61,263 nt of DNA from Spongospora subterranea f. sp. subterranea (Eukaryota > Endomyxa: Phytomyxea > Phytomyxea > Plasmodiophorida): assembly GCA_049724395.1 (NCBI GenBank), contig JAUGWO010000004.1, forward strand, positions 1-61,263, read 5' to 3'. The position numbers were made by a program, and so were the translations under genes. Of the stretch, positions 35,574 to 46,930 are shown in pieces. The notes below the pieces were generated by a model that saw nothing but the letters and a program-made list of their open reading frames with translations, made no database searches and had not been told where the DNA came from. Each line of letters starts with the position of its first letter. Position 1 is the first letter of the stretch.

Positions 35574-37289
35574 ATGATGCGCTTTATTCGAGCTACGCGA
35601 GCTAGAAAATTTTCAGCCCAGCCGTCTGCTGATTCAATCCGTGTTGAGTTTACAGTATGTGTTCTGTTTGTCCGGTTTTTGGGGTACAACGCCTTTGTAA
35701 GACTGATCGTATTATTTTGTCAGCCGTTCAAGATGCATAAGGCCGATGCACCAGAAAATCATACCACAACTACCAAAGAGGAGCTACTGCATTATTATTC
35801 CGAGATGCAGTTGATGCGGAGGATGGAAATTGAATGCGACAATTTGTAAATGAGAGTGTTTATCACTGTACGTTCAGCTCATTATGTTTACAATCACAGG
35901 TACAAAAACCGAATGATTCGCGGTTTTTGCCATCTCTACGATGGGCAAGAAGCAGTTGCAATGGGTTTGAATGCAGGTATAAGTAGACATGGCTACGACG
36001 TTTTCATAACAATATCCACTCATTTACTGGTCAGGTCTCAAGAAGGGGGATTACATGATTACAGCATATCGTGACCATCCACACCAATATTTTGCCGGTT
36101 AGTCAAAGTCTTTGACCCATTCGCAAACTTCATCAGATGGTAACGCTTTCGGTTTTTAGGGGATACTGTTGAATCCATAATGGCCGAGCTGCTAGGAAAA
36201 TCGACCGGATGTTCTAAAGGCAAAGGTGGATCCATGCACCTGTATTACCCTTCTGGTGGATTTTTTGGTGGTAATGGAATCGTTGGTGCTCAGGTGTGGA
36301 TTTCAATTTTTCTCCGGTGGTGAATGTTTTAAATCACGATTTAGGTACCAGTTGGCGCTGGTCTAGCATTAGCGGCTTCATATAACAAGACTGGGCAAGT
36401 GGCAGTAGCTATGCAAGTTTTCTATCAAATCAATTGTTTTTCTCTCTGATCTCTGTCTATCTACAGGTATGGAGATGGAGCATCCAATCAAGGACAAATA
36501 TTTGAGGCTGCCAACATTGCTGCATTGTGGAAGTTGCCCATTATTTTCTTATGCGAAAACAACGAATACGGGTTGGGGGAAGATTTACAAAGCCATTTTT
36601 GTTGAAATTCATGTTGTATTGTTTTCGTAGAATGGGAACGTCAATCAAACGGTCGTCCGCCAACACTCAATTTTATACCCGTGGCGATGTTATACCCGGA
36701 ATTAAAGTTGATGGAATGGATGTATTAGCATCTCGTGAAGGTGTTAAATGGGCTGCTGATTGGTGCCGGAGCGGTAAAGGTACACCTCGACTGCTCTCGT
36801 TTTGTTTTGAATTCATTATCTAAGTGTTCACCTTCCTTCAGGGCCGCTGTTCATGGAAATGAAGACATATCGGTACCATGGGCATTCGATGTCGGATCCT
36901 GGTATATCATACCGAACTCGTGATGAGGTAAGCTCCTGGCCAGCGGAACCATGGCCTTTGTAAATGTCAATTGAAAACACAGGTTAGCGCCATGAGATCT
37001 GAATTCGATTGCATTGCCAAAGTCAAGCAGCTGCTCCTTGAAAATAAGTGGTCAACTGAAGCGGAACTGAAAGCCATTGACAAGAAAAACAGGGCCTGGT
37101 AATTTTAGATGCTGGTTGTAAAAAAACTTGGGTTTTCTGACATTATCTGAAAGTGTTGATGACGCCGTAAAGAAAGCAAAGGAGGCGAAAGAGCTACCGC
37201 CTGAGGAAGTATTCACAGATATCTATGACTTTGGACCCCCAAAGTTCGTGCGATACCCAGATCTATCTAATAGCCAACATTTCCCATAA
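35574..37289 (+). CDS. PDHA1: Pyruvate dehydrogenase E1 alpha subunit, mitochondrial
   Basis: E1 alpha binds thiamine diphosphate and decarboxylates pyruvate in the mitochondrial matrix. The start at 35574 gives a basic presequence ([16 protein letters not shown]). Introns after VEFT, DNL, GLNAG and others restore [60 protein letters not shown], the thiamine motif [20 protein letters not shown] ending at [19 protein letters not shown] and the regulatory phosphorylation loop [20 protein letters not shown]. One intron starts at 36572 just after TACGG. The C-terminus ends SNSQHFP at 37289. Phosphoserines conserved in the loop suggest control by PDH kinase, by family analogy. The model is complete and all needed frames are open. 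Confidence 0.94.
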
Positions 37290-37716
37290 TGGCCACCACA
37301 ATAAATGATGTAGAAGGTTTTTCGATTATAGTGTTGGGTGTAGGAATTCAGGAATTCTCAGCTCACGACATACTTTGAGTTTTTCCGAAATTCTTTCTCG
37401 CAATCACTTAGGTTCAATCACTATACCAGATGGAATCCCAACAGGAAAATGCGACAAAACTTGTTGGGAAGGGGCATGGGCAAAGTCTGAGAAATTGTGT
37501 ACACTGTACAGTAGTCACCGCTCACTTGTATACACTATACACTGAACAGTAAACGCAGCCACTAAATGTACATCAGTGTCAGTGATGGGCACCGTTCTCG
37601 AACGACGGAGTCCGAATTGGCCACGGTCGCCCCTTCTCCTCTCTACTGTACTGTGTTGTCCACTGATTCCCATCCGATCAGACACATCATCTTTTAATTC
37701 CTTGTTTGCTTCAAAT
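37290..37716. promoter_or_regulatory. PDHA1-MBF1 spacer, MBF1 upstream region
   Basis: A 427-bp spacer with no recognised gene. A short pyrimidine-rich stretch (CCCCTTCTCCTCTCTAC) lies about 90 bp before the MBF1 start. Confidence 0.4.
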
Positions 37717-38312
37717 ATGGATCAGGATTGGCAACCGGTTGTATTACGGAAGACCCGTACGGCAGGTGTTGGTAAAGCCAAGGCTCAGAAAGAGGATCTG
37801 ACGCATGCCGTCAGGTCTGGAGCTGAGATACAAACTCATAAGAAGTTTGCAGCGGGTATTGATGCATTGGACTTGATCGTTTTTTTGCTTATCATAGCTT
37901 TAGGGTCGAATCGCGCCACAGGAGCTTCCAATGCCAAAGCCCTTGATGCTGAAAACCGAAGACTTTGCCCATAAGGAGATTCCTCATGAATTTAAGGTAA
38001 TCACACGACTTTCTTTTTACGTATTTCCACATTTTCTGAAGATTTGGTTCAGGTAGCCCTTGTTAAGGCGCGACAAGCAAAATCACTTACGCAGAAAGAC
38101 CTCGGAAAGTTGATTAATGAGACCCCCAACGTGAGTTGACATATGATATTTTTATTCATTGGCTTCAACTTGACATCTTTTCAAAGTTAATCTCGCAATA
38201 TGAGAGAGGAACTGTTATTCCAAACGGGGCAATAATCGCCAAACTGAACCGGTCTCTCGGGACAACTCTACCGAAAATTCCCAAGAAAAAGGTCATCAAA
38301 GACGATTCATAA
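37717..38312 (+). CDS. MBF1: Multiprotein bridging factor 1
   Basis: MBF1 links DNA-bound activators to TBP and also acts on stalled ribosomes. I start at 37717 because MDQDWQPVVLRK is the family N-terminus; the upstream extension of the frame is not conserved. An MBF1 domain (GAEIQTHKKFAAG) is followed by an intron and the Cro/C1 helix-turn-helix (VKARQAKSLTQKDLGKLINE, then ISQYERGTVIPN and GTTLPKIPKKK). Introns end before VALVKARQ and before LISQYE. The length of about 140 residues is normal. One frame slip lies near 37955-37960: a run of four A where three would join LDAE to TEDFAHKEIPHE. This looks like a homopolymer error. Confidence 0.92.
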
Positions 38313-38450
38313 TGTGTGTAATATATCACTAATGCAAATTCTATCAATCGCAAAATTATTGCCGTGAATTTTCGAATTTAGTTCCCGTCCACATGGTGAT
38401 CAACTCCGATTGATTAGAGGTTATGAGCGGAAATATCGGTCATTGACGCA

Positions 38451-38696
38451 ATGAATCTTCGAAAGATTACGGGCAGCGACAGAATGAAGACCTTAATCGG
38501 GTTGTTGGGGCCTGATATATTAACCATCAAAACACGATGTGGCATTGCCACTGTGGTTGCCGGTCTGGTAACTCCATGGGCAGTTTATGTGTATTTTCAG
38601 AGAAGGCCACTTGATGTTAACCCGATGTTTCCCAAATGGGAGTACTATCCCATCTGGCCATTGCTAAAAAGTCAAGATACTCGAGAAGCACGTTAA
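38451..38696 (+). CDS. Small single-pass membrane protein, 81 residues
   Basis: A single exon gives a basic N-terminus, one transmembrane helix (CGIATVVAGLVTPWAVYVYF), and a Trp/Pro-rich end (FPKWEYYPIWPLL). Size and layout are typical of accessory subunits of mitochondrial respiratory complexes, but I do not recognise a specific one. It sits between MBF1 (138 bp upstream) and the converging GRK gene (113 bp downstream). Confidence 0.6.
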   Translation: MNLRKITGSDRMKTLIGLLGPDILTIKTRCGIATVVAGLVTPWAVYVYFQRRPLDVNPMFPKWEYYPIWPLLKSQDTREAR

Positions 38697-38809
38697 ACAG
38701 GGCGAAACCTACTAAAACGACTTCGCAACGTAATTTCGGGATAACAAAACCTGCCAGCCAAACAAGAATGATTATTTACGTAATGATTATATGATAAAAT
38801 ACACGATAA

Positions 38810-41216
38810 CTATTGTATATTGCAACATCGATGTGATGATGATTCAGTTTGGTTAGGTACAGTTCTAGGTTTGGGGGCGAACTTCTCGAAATTGACACCT
38901 TCGTCGGCTCGTTCTAACACTTCGACGATTTCTCTCTGAAGCGCATGTGTGGACTTGAACGGGAAATTGTTGAGGGATTTTTGGAAATCGTTTGTTAGTC
39001 GAACTTTGCGATATTTTTCGTCGTTTGTTGTCCGTCCCACAAGCCGCATAGATTTCCGCATTTACTTCATCGAGCTAACAGCACACGAGTTCAGCGATTT
39101 CAATGGAAATCTCCACGAACGTATATTGCTGACCTTAGGAATGAATGGAGGAACCAAGTACCCAGCTTCAAGTAATCCCCAGTCCATCGAGTCAAACCAA
39201 GGATGCTGTTTGATCTCGTCAATTCCTGTTGGCATTTCCGTCGTAAATAAAAATATTGACAACTCCATGAATTGCACCTTTACTGCCAAGCCGAAGAAGC
39301 GGATCCTTTTCCATCAGACCGGAGAGTAAGGACTTTGCACTTGGTGAAAAATATTCTTCTGGATATTCAACTTGGACATTGAGGACATTTTTATCCAGAT
39401 CTGAAAACCCAGGATGAGCGCCAAACGGTTTCTGCAAAATAACGGTTGGTGTGAGGAGCGATTGCAACTAGGTATTCCTACCTTTCCAGAAAGGAATCTG
39501 TATATCATCACTCCATAACTGAAGAAATCGCAGCATTTATCGTAGAGTTGCATTTTGATGACTTCTGGAGATGTGTATCCCGGAGTCCCCGCGTAGCCTT
39601 TGACCTTGTCATTTGTCATCACGGCCAGACCCAAATCAGATATCCGACAATGGCCTCTTTCATCCAAAAGTACATTCTCAAGTTTCATATCCCTATGCAA
39701 GACACCCTAAATGAATAGCTTCAAACGGATATATCAAGAGGGCAAACGGAACGAATGGGAAGCATTGAAGTTTTAGAGTGTTCAGGTCAACCTGTAAATA
39801 ATTGACTTGGAATGAATATGCTCCAAACCAAGTAGGATTTCTGCAGCATGAAATCGCGCTCTCGCTTCAAAGAAAACCATTTCCTTGTTTAGGTGAAATT
39901 TGAGATCGCCACCCATCATCAAATCGAGCCTGTTTTCAACATAATTAAAATATGCATCAAAAGCGGTAATCACAGGTCACTAACATTAGAAAGAGCGTAT
40001 CATTATCCTGAACTGCATACTTTAGACAGCAGACAAAGTTCGAATCCATGACGGCCAGAAGGTTCCTTTCCGACATTATGGAGTCGACAGCATCGGTGGC
40101 CATTACTCGGCGTTTATCAATACATTTGGCTGCATACCTTGTGCGACCAAACGATTAATAAAACCCGCATCGAAAGGTGTTTGACATACAATTTCCCAGT
40201 ATCGGTTTTAACACAGGCATTTACCGCACCGAATGCGCCTAAATGCAAAAAATGGTTATGCTGTGCGAACGGTTGAGAAAGAGCAACATACCACGACCAA
40301 GAACTCGGAGCATCGAAAAGTCTTTACTACTCACTTCACCCCTTTCAAAACTCTTACACCTAATGTATTTCTCGAAAAATTCGCTACTGGAAAATCGAGG
40401 AAATACATCTAATCGCAAATCATTTAAAACCTGTAACCAAACAACGGTCACAAACAGCATCAGACGCTGAAGTATCCCCAAAACTACATCTTGTGCGATT
40501 TCATCAAATAACGTCTTCAATGCCTGATTCTTCGAAAGCTTCTCTTTGGCGTCGTTCACAGCTTTTCCATAGACACCAACTGCATTAGTTTTCCCGATTT
40601 GCAGTGACAATTTGGTAGAATAATCTTCAATTTCTGAATGGCCTAGAACAATGGATTGAGAATGGTTGATGAGGTGACTTCGGCAGCGTTACCATCAAAA
40701 TGAGAGGGAATTGCACTCATATCGGACCTTTTCCGTCGCCTTCTCTCAAATACGGATTCACCCATCGGATACTTGGCACCATCTTCAGCGACAAACCTCT
40801 CGAATAGCAGTTTTCCCACTTTGAGCCTGGCAGAGGGATCCCTGAAGGAGAACCACAATCAACACATAATCGAAAAAATGATATTGATGGCATCTTCAAA
40901 ACGTAAACATGTTGCGGTTGATGATCATCATCGCTAACCTCATTTTTTTATACAGCTCCACATCCGATATGAAAACCGCCTTATCCACAGAATAATCGGC
41001 AACGAGAAAGCACTTCATTAGGTAATATCCAATCGGTTCGTAGAATATATGTGAAAACGAGATCTTGTCATGCTGGCGTAATTCCATTTCATAATCAGCA
41101 AGTGAGCTATATAACGGCATTCGGCGTATCAGGTCCAGATTCGGGCCATACGTCTCATTGCGTACAGCATTCAGATACGCTTTATTCTCTGCGATCTCCA
41201 CGAAATCATCATACAT
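38810..41216 (-). CDS. GRK: G-protein-coupled receptor kinase, GRK2/3-like core
   Basis: GRKs phosphorylate active seven-helix receptors. The start at 41216 gives [19 protein letters not shown], aligned with the GRK N-terminal helix. An RGS-homology part follows ([20 protein letters not shown] at its start; [19 protein letters not shown] at its end). The kinase domain has a glycine loop ([14 protein letters not shown]), Lys in [14 protein letters not shown] (after an intron at about 40140-40190), [15 protein letters not shown] and the loop [20 protein letters not shown]. It has DLG in place of DFG, as GRKs do, then [11 protein letters not shown], and ends with the AGC tail. There is no PH domain; the C-terminus is short ([11 protein letters not shown]). 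Stop at 38810. GRKs imply receptor desensitisation in this organism. Confidence 0.9.
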
Positions 41217-42477
41217 ATTGTGCGAAAACTGGCAGCTCCGTTATCTAGCGACCATTTGGGTGGGCGGGCGATGGCGATATGGGGTTGAACCTGGAGCTGG
41301 CCGACGAGCGAGCAATAATAAGAACCCAGACCAGATGAGAAACTGGCTGACAGTCTGAACTGAATCCCCTATAACTACATCGACAGTCCATGGGGTGTAT
41401 CCAGCTACCAGTCACACGGCGACGCCAGCAGTCATTGGCCCAATTGCATTACCCTCAGTGATCACTGGTCACCCCGAACCATCAGCCCACGCCCTGTGTT
41501 GTGTTTCGGGTTGGCGCATTGCTCTGTACCCCATTCGCCGCCATCAGTATCCCATCATGTCCTCAGTTCCACCATTTATGCAAAAGACCACCCACTGATT
41601 TTGAAGCATTACTGTCCCCTTCGGGACGCCCCCATCAAATGCTCAAACTCTTGTTCATCACAAATCAAAAACTTTCAGAAAACAACCAAGCGATTTTTGC
41701 GAATGGTTTGTATTTTTATGCTGCCGTTGCGCAAGTCTAGCAAGGGTTCTATATCTACCCTAGCTCGACCTGTGCCTATGTTTCGGATGAAAAACGGTCA
41801 CGAATGAAACATCGGCTTTACCTTTTTATCAACAACCTACAGAACGTAGAAAACCGAAAGTCCATGTCAACCAAATGACAAAAGCGAATGGTGCACAGGA
41901 CATACTGGCACATCAAGAGCATCGCCGAATACCAACGACAAACGTGCCGCCCGAATATCCAAGGAAAACGGACTTGATAGATCAACTTATTTTTTGTGAT
42001 TGCGTTCAGCACATTTGTGTTAGGTCTGTAGTACCCATATCTACGCTAGGCCTAGGGCCAGATGACGATGGCTCATCATCTGGGCACAAACTCATATGTT
42101 TGTGATAAGGACCTTCGCTATACTTTGCTCAGCAGTCTGTTCCCAGAACAATGTTAGCTAGTGTGAAATTGGGATGACCCGACTCACTAAAACCCCGAAA
42201 CCCTTTGGAACACAGGGGAAATTCCTTACGGAACGCCATTGCTGCAGGGCATGTCGCCTTCGTCGCAAACCAGCTGATTGTTTATTGTAATTGTACACCT
42301 GTTCCTCAAATAAAACATCCTCTTCGTCTTGCCGCTTTGTTCAGAATTCGATGTGTCCACAGTGCTGCCTCGAAATCTGTTTCTAATTTATCAAATTCGT
42401 CCCTGCTGCGCTGTGTAACTTGCACTGTAGTGCTGCGCAGTGTAGTACATACTTGGTGCTCTACTGTCTGGCTTTTT
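41217..42477. other. No recognised gene
   Basis: About 1.3 kb with only short frames on both strands. It includes the GRK upstream region. Confidence 0.4.
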
Positions 42478-42585
42478 TCTACACCGCGCGCGGTCCGATG
42501 CTTGGACACTCGCACAATAGGGTACACTAATGACTGTGACACTGTAAAATCATTGCAAAACTATATTGCACAGTGCGCTCCATAG
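42478..42585 (+). repeat. Dispersed repeat, copy 2 (partner at 19078)
   Basis: TACACCGCGCGCGGTCC, GCTTGGACACTCGCACAATA, GGGTACACTAATGACTGTGA and TATATTGCACAGTGCG match copy 1 in the same order and orientation. Copies differ by point changes and a small indel. Confidence 0.65.
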
Positions 42586-42765
42586 ACCGTCAGTATACTG
42601 TATCGGATCCATCGGAAACTGGTTAACTACGATATGCCGAGACCTCTTTTCGAAAGCGTCAACATCATAAGCACTGCGAGTACTTCGGAAAGACTCAATC
42701 GCAAACTACTCTATTTTATTCCATGTAACAAATAGGGTCAGCATTTATTTTAAACTTGAATTCTT

Positions 42766-43520
42766 TCAACACACGCAAAATATTGAATTGATTTTGCTCA
42801 TCCATCGTTTAAAAACAAAATGTCCTGTGTACTTAGAATATTTTCGAAGCACTCGCAGTGCGTTCAAATATTGACGCTTTGGAAAAGACCTCTCGCCATA
42901 TCCTAAGATGGAGTGCATCTCGGAGTTCAACGACTCCATTGCGGATTCGGGATCTTGAGTCTCACTAGACTCGGATGGAACTGCATTGGACGAGTCGCTG
43001 CTTCGTTCGCTTGTTCGCAGCAATGAAGATTCAGGCCGGACAACCTCTTGCGTTGTGGCTCTACCAAAATGATGACGTTCATCGCAGACACTTTCAGGAA
43101 TCGTAGCAATTGACGCTACTACAACTGTAGTGTCTGGAATGTGATTGTCAAATATACTGGCAACAACAACCCCGCTAGTGGACTCTAAAGAGGTAAAATC
43201 AATAATGAAATCCACCAAAAACCCTAACATACCTGCCACTCGAATGGATTGTTCGCGTGGTTTGGAAGACATGTCGCCAATTTCTGCATCTGGGAGACAT
43301 ACATTAGAGTAATAAAACAAGCGATCCTAACTTGAGTTACCAGGCGAAACAACAGACGACTGATCCCTCTGATGTCTTGTGAGTGGGCATCTAGAACTTC
43401 CAGACGTACTGGTTCAAAAAGTGCGCGGAGGCCAGTTAAAGTGGCCAGTCTTTTACTATGGGTACAGTACGAGAATAGACTGGCCACAAACTGACTGCGG
43501 TTTCCTATTTGACTGGCCAT
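42766..43520 (-). CDS. Hypothetical protein, three exons
   Basis: The start at 43520 gives MASQIGNRSQFVASLFSYC and a helical segment ending RLLFRLVTQ. An intron with GT...CCCAG ends leads to MQKLATCLPNHANNPFEWQ, and a second (GTATGTTAGGG...CTTTAG) to the last exon, which has a Ser/Glu-rich acidic stretch (SSDSSNAVPSESSE) and a basic C-terminus (RQYLNALRVLRKYSKY). Splice signals and the long open last exon support a real gene. No family is recognised. Confidence 0.55.
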
Positions 43521-43586
43521 TGTGGATTTGGGATTTAAATATTATTATATACACCTGAGTGTACCGTGTCAACGTAGTTGGCTTAA

Positions 43587-44327
43587 TCCTGGCATCTTGC
43601 CGGGTTCATCCCTTTTTACGTGAACGAACAATTGTCACCGTACGGTTCAGCGAACAAAACTGGGAACTACTGACGAACGTCGACCGCCTTTTCCCTCACC
43701 GACGTAGAAAACGCTATCCTCAACACATCATTCAGGCGGACATATTCAGGTTAACCATTTTTTTCTTCTTTTAAATTTAAATCAAGTATTTACCACTAAC
43801 TTGAAATAGTTTCAAGCCAGCATAAAATCGGAAACTTCCCATTTCATCCTGTGAAAAACTGCCCACCCGTGGCCTGATTGTATTGTAAAAATGTCACCTA
43901 TATTTGGTTACCCGATGGTGTTTCAATTGATTGTCTTTTCTTTATGAAGTCCTTCTGGGCGACGAATCCTGGGGTCTGTTGGGGAGAATTTCTGCGGCAC
44001 TTAAATGCTGACAATAACATCAATCCGATTTGTGTTGGCATTAATAAGGAAACCTTATGTTTATTTTTTACCGTACGCCACATAAACGGAATTGGCGTTG
44101 AAATTTATTGGTTTCTCATCGAAAACGGCCCTTCCTCCGTTTGTAAGGTCATCGTAATGATAGAATCCTGGCATCTTGCCCGGTTCATCCCTTTTAACGT
44201 GTACGAAAAAATGCCCACCTGTGGCAGTTGTTGCAGATATTCTCCCCAAAAGACCCCAGGGTTCGTCGCTTAACAGGACTTCATCAGAACACTCAATTGG
44301 AACACCAACTGGTAGTGAAATAAACAT
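43587..44327 (-). pseudogene. Ubiquitin-protease-like transposon fragment, foldback
   Basis: The minus strand (44327-44061) encodes WGLLGRISATTATGGHFFVH, MPGFYHYDDLTNGGRAV and a short tail. The order aliphatic-G-x-I, G-G-H-F, then H-Y-x-D-L resembles the C-terminal His box of ubiquitin-specific proteases (peptidase C19: GxxxHxG...GHYxxxxR...WxxxDD). A related protein lies at 58545-58210. Bases about 43908-43998 are an inverted copy of about 44233-44320, and about 43587-43625 is a direct copy of about 44162-44205, so this is a rearranged foldback remnant. The catalytic Cys box is not seen. Confidence 0.55.
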
Positions 44328-44330
44328 AAC

Positions 44331-44689
44331 AGAGGTAGGTGACTTTTTTTTTTAATTGTCAGGGTCTCGATCTGCATTGCCTATTTACAATTTTGATATT
44401 GCTACTATTTTTGGTGACATCAGAGTTCGCTTACAGCATCACAACCAGGCAGAGTACAACACCTGTGAAATTCCTTATCAAAGCCAGTCATCAAAGTTGA
44501 CAACACCGCCTGCACAGATGGTTCCTTAGAATCTATCTGCTGGTCCCTGACCTCCTATTGTCAAATTTATAAATAAATACAGTTTTCAATGAACCGAATA
44601 GTTCAGCTCACCAGGATTGACCAAATTAATTCACGAGAATCAAGTAAGTGCCCTTTGCAGCACTTGACGGTTTTCTAAGAGAAAATGAG
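44331..44689. other. No recognised gene
   Basis: Includes a poly-T tract at about 44346. Nothing else was recognised. Confidence 0.4.
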
Positions 44690-45139
44690 TACAGTACCGG
44701 ACACCTTAACTCTCCAACTTTGCCACTACAGGCTACGGAGTATCTGATAACGTTTACGTCCAGGAACAAACTCGGATTACAACTGAATAAATCGATTGCA
44801 TTTGCAATTTTAAGAAGGGTGATTGAACTAGAAAATTTGAATTCGAATTATTGACTGACTTATGGGCACTCAAACTATCGACTTTTTCAAGTATTTGAAA
44901 CATTATAGGTGAAAAACAGTTTTGTCCATAGATACACTTAGAGAAATGCGTGCGCACATATTTTCGCAAAACAATGTTGCGACTTACGGACCAGTAAACT
45001 GCGCCCAGGGCAATCATTCAGGAAGGAACCCAACCAGAACAAGAAGAATCTGCATGCATTTGCTTCTGATGCTTTGGTAGCAAGCCGCTTAAACCTGAGC
45101 GATGGCGGAAAGACCCCGTAAAATCTACGAGGCCAGGAT

Positions 45140-45600
45140 GGTACATTTTAGACTGTGTGAAAGTTGAGCATGGTATGGTGAACGAAGAAGGGCAGCAGAA
45201 AGGCTGCAGAACAATTTTACAGGAGCGCGGTTTGTGGCCTTTAAGCGGTTTATCGTTGAAAAACGCCAGGAACCTGTTAGGACAGCAACCAGACTTTCAG
45301 GAGCAATAAGAATGGCTCATCGAAACCGTTACTTCCGACCCAGATTTCATTGTGAATTCAACCACATTGAGATGTATTGGGGACAAGTGAAAAGGTATTT
45401 GAGACAATACTGCAACTATTCATACAAAGGTCTGGAAGAGATGTTACCAGAGGCGTTCGCCTCAGTTTCAAAAGCCACAATCAGGCGACACGCTCGCAAG
45501 TGCTTTCGATATATGGACGCGTACTCGATGAAAAACGGCCAATATCTTAGCATGAAGCAGGTGGAATTCGCTGGGGGCGAAAATATCGTCGACATCGATC
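45140..45600 (+). pseudogene. DDE transposase, C-terminal half, frameshifted
   Basis: The frames from about 45170 read MVNEEGQQKGCRTILQERG and LLGQQPDFQEQ, a region common in fungal-type DDE transposases. The next frame (from 45296) gives RPRFHCEFNHIEMYWGQVKR with the last catalytic Glu in the HCEFN-x-IEMYWG box, then ARKCFRYMDAYS. A frame change separates the two parts near 45300-45330, and an in-frame stop precedes EWLIET. The N-terminal half is missing or unreadable upstream. Confidence 0.82.
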
Positions 45601-45675
45601 TGTACCTAACTCTATCTTTTCAGAATTATAAAAATGTTTTCATCGCCTCTGGCACTTTGCTCACTGATCTGGATG

Positions 45676-45775
45676 AATTTGCAATGAAATCTTGGGAGAA
45701 ATTCAATCAGAAAAGGCTGGGTCAGATAACGGTTTCGGTGAGCAATTCTTTCCATTAGTAGAAGGTTTTCCATGC
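45676..45775 (-). repeat. Inverted partial copy of the transposase gene
   Basis: On the minus strand RIAHRNRYLTQPFLIEFLPR and FHCKFIQI repeat the plus-strand peptide around 45300-45370 (RMAHRNRYFRPRFHCEFNHI), with a short insertion. The copy is diverged, so it is not recent. Confidence 0.75.
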
Positions 45776-46107
45776 GACATTCGCTCTTTGATGTGGCTGA
45801 TAACAACAGCATATTCGACGAAGGATGGTTTCGCAACCAATTCCGTTGCCTTCGTCGATCGTCGATGACTGCGCCCATCGCCTTCGTCGATGACTGCGCC
45901 CATCGCCTTCGTCATCACTATCCAGAACGACCGCCAGCGCTTGCGCAATGACAGAAATCATCGCTGGAACAATGATCGCCGCCACTCTCCGACGACGGAC
46001 CCTCACCAGTTTGTCCGTGGCCAATCAGAACGCTGCGCATGTTTTCGGATCTCTATTTATTCATCTACATATTTCTTACTTGACCCAGGCGCCAAGTTCG
46101 TTCTTCG

Positions 46108-46225
46108 CGCATATTTACCTTTTTCTGCGAGCGCATATTTAGCTTTTTGCGAACTCATATTTAGCTTGTTGCGCACGCATATTTAGCTTTTTGCGCACGC
46201 ATATTTAGTTTTTTGCGTACGCATA
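46108..46225 (+). repeat. Tandem repeat, about 22 bp, five to six copies
   Basis: The unit GCGCACGCATATTTAGCTTTTT is repeated with small changes just inside the right end of the Tc1/IS630-group element. Related GCGCACGCA motifs sit at about 56890-56940, upstream of another transposase of the same family, so the repeat may be a transposase-binding array. Confidence 0.85.
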
Positions 46226-46762
46226 TTTGAAATTGAATTGAAACAATTGGAGAGTTAAGGTGTCCGGTACTGTACAAGATGAAAAAAAAATGATTTACCT
46301 TAGCAGCTGTCTTTACATGTGTTAACCAAGGTTCGGTAGCAACTTCTTGAAGTATGCTTATAAGACAACGAAAGGGCAACCAAATTCCCCTGATTTGTGA
46401 AGCTGTTTCACTTCAATACACCACTGGGCTCTTTGGTCAGTGCGTAAGACGATGGAATAAGCAGAGAGTAATAATTATGGGCGACGGTGTCGGTCAATTT
46501 GGACAAAAAAAACTATTCATCACCGGCGTACGGTTAAGAAAGTTACGTCTTTCAACAAGCTTCTTATGTTGTTCAGAGACTAGAGGCGCCTTCTTCATTC
46601 TTGCGACCAAGTTTCTGGAGAGAAATCCCACCCGGCAGCTTTCTATCCCATCGCGAATTCGATGGCATGCAAAACAGGGGCAAGCATTGTTTCCATTTCA
46701 GCAACGATTTCTGCGCCCCTACCGGCAACTCACATTCTAAACTGGTCGCGTCCGGGGGAATC

Positions 46763-46930
46763 TGATGTCGTGCCCCGACCAACGACCTCGGCCTAGCGTA
46801 CTCTCCTTCAGTTACTGATCTGTCGATTGTATCTCTACCGTCCGATCTGTCCTCTCGCTCTTCTTAATCTCTTGTCAATAAACGGATAAACCTCTGCTGA
46901 CTCCTTGTCTTCCCCCGCGATAGCATAACA
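46763..46930 (+). mobile_element. Possible LTR fossil, low confidence
   Basis: A purine-rich stretch (CGGGGGAA) is followed by a segment that begins TG and ends CA and contains an AATAAA-type signal (TCAATAAACGG). This is the layout of a long terminal repeat 3' end. No partner copy or coding part was recognised nearby. If real it is an old solo fragment of an LTR element. Confidence 0.25.

Larger units (their letters stand above)
44692..46272 (+). mobile_element. Tc1/IS630-group DNA transposon, 1.58 kb, TA duplication
   Basis: Both ends carry CAGTACCGGACACCTTAACT followed by CTCCAA, inverted, 26-27 bp matching. TA flanks each end (44690-44691 and 46273-46274), the target duplication of the Tc1/mariner/IS630 group. 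The interior holds a frameshifted DDE transposase and, near the right end, a block of GCGCACGCATATTTAGCTTT repeats. An inverted partial copy of the transposase also lies inside. Confidence 0.85.
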
